Positions 23,090-27,604 of a stretch of 27,604 nucleotides of DNA are shown one piece after another (position 1 is the stretch's first letter; every line of letters begins with the position of its first letter). A model generated the notes under the pieces. It did not search any database. It was not told where the DNA came from and saw only the letters and a program-made list of their open reading frames with translations. The translations under genes and the position numbers were made by a program. Location of the stretch: positions 1 through 27,604 of the forward strand of contig CAJUKL010000032.1 of the NCBI GenBank assembly GCA_910587195.1, written 5' to 3'. This DNA comes from an uncultured Clostridia bacterium. GTDB taxonomy: Bacteria > Bacillota > Clostridia > Lachnospirales > Anaerotignaceae.

Positions 23090-24340
23090 TTAGAAAGTAT
23101 TTTCCAAATTAATATTTTTGATATTTCCTACTACAGAAATACTCATATTTTGAGGAACAAATATTTTTTCAATGACTTCCTGTATGTCTTGTATGGTTAT
23201 TTTTTCAATTTGCTCTAATATTTCTTCTGTATCTTGCACAAAACCTCGCAAAAGCACAGAAGCACCAGAAGATGTCATTAAGTTTGCTGTGCTTTCTCTC
23301 CCAATGATAAAATTACTAATCATTTGTTCTTTGGTAATATCAATCAATTTTTGAGAAAATGGATTGCTTTTACAATCCCTGATTTCATCAAACACTAATT
23401 TTATAACTTTTTCAGTCTGGTTCGGATTCATACCAGCATAGATAGCAAATAAACCACTATCTACATAGGCAGAAGTATAACTATATATCGTATAAGTTAA
23501 ACCGTTTTCTTCCCTTACCTTTTGAAACAAGCGAGAACTCATGCCGCCACCAAATATAGTATTAAATACAGCTAAAGCATATTTTTGAGGGTGGTCCCTT
23601 TCTAGGGCAGGAAAAGCCATACAAAAATGGACTTGTTCAATTTCTTTTTCTTTTTTAACAATACATGGTGTATAAATTGTTTTTGTATTATAGGACTGAA
23701 AGGAAGATTTTCTTTTCCATTGTCCTAATGTCTGATTCAACTTATCAAACATTTCTTCTATATGAAAATGTCCTGCAACAGAAATAACTGTATTTTCTGT
23801 ATGATATTGTGTTTCAAAAAAGTGTTTCATTTTTTCAGTGTCAAATTTAGAAATACTTTCTACAGTGCCAAGAATAGGCTGTCCTAAACTGCTCCCCTGC
23901 CAAATGGTTTCCTGCAAACTGTCATGAACTAATTCTTCTGGTGCATCTTCATACATATTGATTTCTTCCATAATGACATTTCTTTCTTTTTCAATATCAC
24001 TTTGCGCAAAACGAGAATGTAAAAACATATCGCTCATTACATCTAGTGCTCTATCAAAATGTTTGTCCAAAACTCTGGTATGATAACAAGTATATTCTTT
24101 TGTGGTATAGGCGTTAATTTGTCCGCCAACTGCGTCCATTTCTTCTGCAATTTGTTTTGCTGTTCTGTTTTCGGTGCCTTTAAAAAGCATATGTTCTATA
24201 AAATGCGACATTCCATTAAATTCTGGTACTTCATTACGGGAGCCATTTCTTACCCATATTCCAAAAGAAATACTTCTAACATAGTCAATTTCTTCCAGAA
24301 CTACTTGCACTCCATTATCTAATTTTTTAATCTCTACCAT
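23090..24340 (-). CDS. M16 family zinc metallopeptidase (MlpA/YmxG-like)
   Basis: Insulinase/processing-peptidase-type protease of about 416 residues. The inverted zinc motif HFIEH is at residues 46-50, and the third zinc ligand is probably Glu126 in NVIMEEINMYED. A second M16 domain follows with the typical FNTIFGGGMSSRLFQKVREENGL region. The neighbour order rpsO-pnp-M16 peptidase matches the B. subtilis rpsO-pnpA-ylxY-mlpA locus without ylxY, which supports the MlpA identity. AGGAG lies 8 nt before the ATG. The 125 nt to pnp contain only weak hairpins. Confidence 0.92.
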   Translation of the reverse strand: MVEIKKLDNGVQVVLEEIDYVRSISFGIWVRNGSRNEVPEFNGMSHFIEHMLFKGTENRTAKQIAEEMDAVGGQINAYTTKEYTCYHTRVLDKHFDRALDVMSDMFLHSRFAQSDIEKERNVIMEEINMYEDAPEELVHDSLQETIWQGSSLGQPILGTVESISKFDTEKMKHFFETQYHTENTVISVAGHFHIEEMFDKLNQTLGQWKRKSSFQSYNTKTIYTPCIVKKEKEIEQVHFCMAFPALERDHPQKYALAVFNTIFGGGMSSRLFQKVREENGLTYTIYSYTSAYVDSGLFAIYAGMNPNQTEKVIKLVFDEIRDCKSNPFSQKLIDITKEQMISNFIIGRESTANLMTSSGASVLLRGFVQDTEEILEQIEKITIQDIQEVIEKIFVPQNMSISVVGNIKNINLENTF

Positions 24341-24465
24341 TTGATTTCTCCTATCCTAACAAATTAGCATTAGCATAAACAATTTTTTAAGATTTATGCA
24401 TAAGAATAGGGCTGCAACAATAGACAAATATTTTGTCATTTTTGTATACAACCCATGGTTGATTT

Positions 24466-26577
24466 TTATTTATCTGCGTCTTTAATGGAAAGGTTTAATC
24501 TTCCTTGCGCATCAATTTCAAGTAATTTTACTCTGACATTATCTCCCACAGCAACAACATCTTCTACTTTTGCCACTCTTTGTGGAGATAGTTTTGAGAT
24601 ATGAACAAGACCTTCTTTTCCGGGGGCAATTTCAACAAAAGCACCAAAAGCCATCAGTCTTGTAACAGTTCCTCTATAAGTTTTTCCTGCTTCTGGCTCC
24701 ATTACAATACTAGAAATCATATCAATCGCTTTTTGAATATCTTCTGTATTTTTTCCTTTAATAAATATTCTGCCATCATCTTCTGTATCAATTTCGCAAT
24801 TTGTTTCTTCAATAATTTTTTTAATTACTTTTCCTCTTGCACCAATGACTTCTGAAATTTTTTCCACATCAATCATCATAGTTGCAATTTTGGGTGCATA
24901 AGGAGAAAGTTCTTTTCTAGGCTCTGCAATCGCTTTTGCCATAACCTCATCTAAAATATATGCTCTTGCTCTGCCGGTTTGCGCAAAAGCCTGCTCAATC
25001 ATTTCAAAGGTCAAGCCTTTGATTTTCATATCCATTTGAATGGCAGTAATACCATTATGTGTACCTGCAACTTTAAAATCCATATCTCCAAAGAAATCCT
25101 CTAAGCCTTGAATATCTGTAATTTCAATAAAATCATCATCCGTTTCTCCTGTCACCAATCCTACAGAGATACCAGCAACAGGGCGTTTAATCGGAACACC
25201 GGCTGCCATTAAGGATAAAGTGGAGCCACAGATACTTGCTTGAGAAGTAGAACCATTGGAACTTAAAATGTCAGAAACCAAGCGAATAGCATAAGGAAAT
25301 TCTTCTTCACTAGGAATAACGGGAAGCAACGCTCTTTCTGCTAAAGCACCATGTCCAATTTCACGACGACCAGGCCCTCTGGAAGATTTTGCTTCTCCAA
25401 CAGAAAAACCAGGGAAGTTGTAATGATGAATATATCTTTTATGCGTTTCTGTTTCATCTAAGCCATCTAATTTTTGCATTTCTGCAATAGCACCTAAAGT
25501 AGTTACGGTTAAAGCTTGGGTTTGTCCTCTGGAGAACAAAGCAGAACCATGCACTCTAGGCAAAACGTCCACTTCTGCGGAAAGCGGTCTAATTTCTTCA
25601 ATTCCACGACCATCAGGACGTTTGTGCTCTCTTAATATCATTCTTCTTACTGTATTTTTTTCAAATTTATAAATTGTTTCATCAATCAATGTAACAATAT
25701 CGGTTTCTTCTCCTACTTCTTCTATTAACTTTTCTGTTAAATTTTCATTTATTTCTTGTGTAATTGCCTTAATTTTTGCATCTCTATCCTGTTTTTTTTC
25801 TGCATAAACAGCTTCTTCCATACGAGCATCCGTAATATACTCCTGAATCATATGATAAACGCTTTCAGGAATCACATGTTCTTCATAAGGCGCTTTTTCT
25901 TTTCCTTCTTTTTCTACAATTTCTTCTATCCAATTTACAATTTTTCCATTTTCTTCATGAGCTAAACGGATTGCTTTCATCATTAAATCATCTGGAATCT
26001 CATAAGCTCCTGCTTCAATCATCATAACTTTATCTTTTTTGGAAGATACTGTCAAAGATAACAAAGTTGTTTCTTTTTGTTCTGCTGTTGGATTTACTAC
26101 CAGTTCTCCATCACAGTAGCCAATGTTGACAGAGCCAACTGGGTCTGTAAATGGAATATCTGAAATATTAAGTGCTAAAGCTGCTCCAATCATTGCAGTT
26201 ACTTCTGGAGAACAATCTTGGTCTACTGCCATAACGGTTGCAACAATGCTGACATCATTTCTATAATCTTTTGGAAAAAGAGGACGCATAGGTCTGTCGA
26301 TACATCTGGAAGTTAGAATTGCTTTTTCGGAAGGTCTGCCTTCTCTTTTAATAAATCCGCCAGGAATTTTTCCAACAGAATATAATCTTTCTTCATAATC
26401 AATACTTAAAGGAAAAAAGTCAATTCCTTCTCTTGGTTTTTCAGATGCCGTTGCAGTTACTAATACTACTGTTTCGCCATAGCGCAGTAGTACAGCACCA
26501 TTTGCCAATTCTGCAACCCTGCCAATTTCAGCAGTTAATGTTCTGCCTGCCAAATCCATAGAATAACTTCTATACAT
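24466..26577 (-). CDS. pnp: Polyribonucleotide nucleotidyltransferase (PNPase)
   Basis: Phosphorolytic 3'-5' exoribonuclease of RNA decay. The 703-residue plan is complete: first RNase PH domain (MDLAGRTLTAEIGRVAELANG), helical linker, second catalytic RNase PH domain (RPDGRGIEEIRPLSAEVDVLPRVHGSALFSRGQTQ, then SDILSSNGSTSQASICG), KH domain (EVIGARGKVIKKI, about 550-610) and S1 domain (GTVTRLMAFGAFVEI...GLVHISKLS, about 620-695). An AAAGGAG site lies 7 nt before the ATG. A second ATG 4 nt upstream opens only a three-codon frame ending in TAG. Cotranscribed with rpsO through an intergenic stretch holding two hairpins. Confidence 0.97.
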   Translation of the reverse strand: MYRSYSMDLAGRTLTAEIGRVAELANGAVLLRYGETVVLVTATASEKPREGIDFFPLSIDYEERLYSVGKIPGGFIKREGRPSEKAILTSRCIDRPMRPLFPKDYRNDVSIVATVMAVDQDCSPEVTAMIGAALALNISDIPFTDPVGSVNIGYCDGELVVNPTAEQKETTLLSLTVSSKKDKVMMIEAGAYEIPDDLMMKAIRLAHEENGKIVNWIEEIVEKEGKEKAPYEEHVIPESVYHMIQEYITDARMEEAVYAEKKQDRDAKIKAITQEINENLTEKLIEEVGEETDIVTLIDETIYKFEKNTVRRMILREHKRPDGRGIEEIRPLSAEVDVLPRVHGSALFSRGQTQALTVTTLGAIAEMQKLDGLDETETHKRYIHHYNFPGFSVGEAKSSRGPGRREIGHGALAERALLPVIPSEEEFPYAIRLVSDILSSNGSTSQASICGSTLSLMAAGVPIKRPVAGISVGLVTGETDDDFIEITDIQGLEDFFGDMDFKVAGTHNGITAIQMDMKIKGLTFEMIEQAFAQTGRARAYILDEVMAKAIAEPRKELSPYAPKIATMMIDVEKISEVIGARGKVIKKIIEETNCEIDTEDDGRIFIKGKNTEDIQKAIDMISSIVMEPEAGKTYRGTVTRLMAFGAFVEIAPGKEGLVHISKLSPQRVAKVEDVVAVGDNVRVKLLEIDAQGRLNLSIKDADK

Positions 26578-26603
26578 ACATAATCTCCTTTACATCAATT
26601 TTG

Positions 26604-26663
26604 CACCATAGATCTTCAGCTTTATAAACATAAGCATATTTACAAAGCTGGAAATCTATAGTG
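26604..26663 (-). promoter_or_regulatory. Long hairpin in the pnp leader
   Basis: The 60-nt minus-strand segment folds on itself with arms of 28 nt: one mismatch (C-A), four G-U pairs and a GCTT loop. Paired blocks include CACTATAGAT with ATCTATGGTG and CAGCTTT with AAAGCTG. It ends 26 nt before the pnp start. In E. coli and Streptomyces a comparable rpsO-pnp hairpin is cut by RNase III and serves PNPase autocontrol; that role here is inferred. Confidence 0.75.
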
Positions 26664-26693
26664 CTGCTTCTACTTTTCGTTTTTCATAATAGA

Positions 26694-26717
26694 ATAGAGA
26701 GGAAATATCCTCTCTAT
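26694..26717 (-). promoter_or_regulatory. Hairpin just after rpsO
   Basis: ATAGAGAGGA pairs perfectly with TCCTCTCTAT (10 bp) around a 4-nt loop, 14 nt beyond the rpsO stop. On the minus strand it is followed by TCTATTATG rather than a U tract, so it looks like a processing or stabilising stem, not a full terminator. On the plus strand a T run does follow it after a short gap. Confidence 0.6.
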
Positions 26718-26731
26718 CCCCTTTGTTTTTT

Positions 26732-26995
26732 TTACTTTCTTAATCCTAATTCGCTAATCAATTTACGATATTTTTCAATATCATTGTCTTTTAAATAATT
26801 TAAAAGACCACGTCTTTGACCAACCATTTTTAAAAGGCCACGTCTGGAATGATGGTCTTTTTTGTGCATTTTTAAATGGTCTGTCAATAAGGTAATTCTT
26901 GCGGTCAACAACGCAATCTGAACTTCTGGAGAACCAGTGTCAGAAGGTGTTCTTCCATATTTTGCAATAATTTCTTGTTTGTTAATTGCTGGCAT
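26732..26995 (-). CDS. rpsO: 30S ribosomal protein S15
   Basis: Binds the 16S rRNA central domain early in 30S assembly. The 87-residue protein shows the family markers GRTPSDTGSPEVQIALLTARI, LKMHKKDHHSRRGLLKMVGQRR and the ending LNYLKDNDIEKYRKLISELGLRK. AAGGAGGG lies 8 nt before the ATG. It is the first gene of the rpsO-pnp transcript, with its own promoter at 27099-27127 and a leader of about 95 nt. Confidence 0.98.
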   Translation of the reverse strand: MPAINKQEIIAKYGRTPSDTGSPEVQIALLTARITLLTDHLKMHKKDHHSRRGLLKMVGQRRGLLNYLKDNDIEKYRKLISELGLRK

Positions 26996-26999
26996 AAAA

Positions 27000-27092
27000 A
27001 AAGCCCTCCTTAAAAAAATAATGATAAATTCGTAACCCCAAACGCTAAGTAAATGGTCGGAGTTTCCAAATACTGGGCATTGGTTTTACAGC
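27000..27092 (-). promoter_or_regulatory. rpsO leader, possible S15 autoregulatory RNA
   Basis: The leader between promoter and ribosome-binding site can form CCAA-tgcccagtat-TTGG, enclosed by imperfect long-range pairing of GTAAAACCAA with TTTGGGGTTAC. S15 represses its own translation through leader structures in several phyla. The fold here is by eye only, and no specific motif class was recognised. Confidence 0.3.
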
Positions 27093-27098
27093 TTCTTT

Positions 27099-27127
27099 AG
27101 TTTATCACATTTTTGAGTACTTGACAA
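27099..27127 (-). promoter_or_regulatory. Promoter of the rpsO-pnp operon
   Basis: On the minus strand TTGTCA and TAAACT are separated by 17 nt, with an extended TGA before the -10. It is a strong sigma-A type promoter with initiation near 27092. Confidence 0.75.
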
Positions 27128-27192
27128 GTCTGTTTCTACAAATATTAGGGTAACTGCATAAAAATATTGTATAGAAAAAAATTTAGAATCTG

Positions 27193-27385
27193 TTGCATGT
27201 GCAAAAGATAAAGTTTTTGGTCAAGCTTTTTTCAAAAAGCTTGTAGGTTGTAGGGCAAAACTCTACGGTCTTCTTACGCTTGCAAGCGTGTTTTTGAAGG
27301 GGTTTGGGGAAATTTTTCACAAATGAAAAAAGTTTCCCCAAGAACTTCTGACTTTTATCAAGTTCATAATAAACCACCTTTTTAA
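27193..27385 (+). repeat. Mosaic intergenic repeat, copy D1
   Basis: It matches copy C from GCAAAAGATAAAGTTTTTGG through the core palindrome CAAGCTTTTT/AAAAAGCTTG (27222-27243) and the palindrome CGCTTGCAAGCG, to the tail beginning GACTTTTATCAAG. Between them the variable stem is GTAGGG/CTCTAC, in place of TTGAGAGC/GCTCTCAA. The GGTGGACGTT cassette found in C is missing. The 5' block with the GCGAAAC hairpin is also absent. It lies upstream of the rpsO promoter. Confidence 0.82.
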
Positions 27386-27604
27386 AACCTTGAAACGCTG
27401 GTTTCCATTTCATTCCGGTCGTTGCAGAACAAACGTCCACCGGACGTTTTGCAACTCAAACTCTGCAAGCCTTTAAAAAAGCTTGACCTAAACTTTTTCT
27501 TTTGTAAACAGAACTTTAAAATATACCATGCAAATAGTGTTCTTCTGCCTTTTGTACGGTGCCGCTATCGTTTAAATTGCTTGGCAAACCTTTGCTTTTC
27601 AGTA
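27380..27604 (-). repeat. Mosaic intergenic repeat, copy D2 (inverted, truncated by window end)
   Basis: Read on the minus strand it matches copy A through the core and the 55-nt cassette (27400-27454 against 156-210, one mismatch). At the other end GTACGGTGCCGCTATCGTT corresponds to the GAGCACC block of the other copies, but about 40 nt of unrelated sequence interrupts it. It is joined tail to tail with D1, sharing the TTTTTAAAACC junction. The copy runs off the window. Confidence 0.8.

Noticed and set aside
24341..24465. Terminator or promoter between pnp and the M16 peptidase
   Set aside because: Only short stems (CAACC/GGTTG, GACAAA/TTTGTC) without U tracts, and several equally poor promoter matches, so nothing could be assigned.
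27183..27440. Open frame of 85 residues on the minus strand
   Set aside because: It crosses the D1/D2 junction of two inverted repeats, so it is an accident of the repeat arrangement.
1..27604. CRISPR array, tRNA, rRNA or insertion sequence
   Set aside because: No regularly spaced short direct repeats, no tRNA-like cloverleaf and no transposase frame were seen. The repeats present are irregular and hairpin-based.

Overview
The window looks like a chromosomal segment of an AT-rich anaerobic Firmicute, most likely Clostridia near Lachnospirales. The evidence is very low GC with A/T-rich codon use, strong AGGAGG ribosome-binding sites, several TTG starts, a type III glutamine synthetase, a four-subunit 2-oxoacid:ferredoxin oxidoreductase, a FtsW/PbpA pair and the rpsO-pnp-M16 protease order known from Bacillus and Clostridia. 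I cannot name a genus from the sequence alone.

Layout, left to right. Positions 1-257 hold a truncated intergenic repeat (copy A). A THUMP-type RNA methyltransferase (258-1394, minus) is divergent from tgt (1537-2685). tgt is followed by two small genes resembling polymorphic-toxin immunity proteins (Imm6-like and Imm3-like), a hairpin, repeat copy B and glnN (3811-5916). After a terminator and an AT-rich gap comes a five-gene operon: a P-loop ATPase followed by korD-korA-korB-korC (6448-9754). A membrane acyltransferase (9869-10876) follows. Next is a cell-envelope/division cluster: a ZapA-like protein with a very long coiled coil, a U32 protease-family protein, a SEDS polymerase and its class B PBP (10914-17062). 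Repeat copy C fills the gap to an AraC-family regulator (minus), which is divergent from a DexB-like alpha-glucosidase (18503-20113).

From about 20182 rightwards everything is on the minus strand, so transcription runs rpsO, pnp, M16 peptidase, DUF378 protein, dapF, hflX, DUF6514-like protein. Repeat copies D1 and D2, an inverted pair, fill the right edge upstream of rpsO.

The genes are mostly housekeeping. The least expected signal is a family of mosaic, hairpin-rich intergenic repeats (A, B, C, D1, D2). They occur in both orientations, share some modules and swap others, and keep several stems paired through compensatory base changes. One 55-nt cassette is 54/55 identical between opposite ends of the window. 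Other points worth a second look are a 28-bp-arm RNA hairpin in the pnp leader (resembling the RNase III autoregulation hairpin of other bacteria), two 21-bp-spaced direct repeats between the AraC gene and dexB that look like an AraC-type operator, the orphan immunity-like pair after tgt, and the 330-residue ZapA-like protein.
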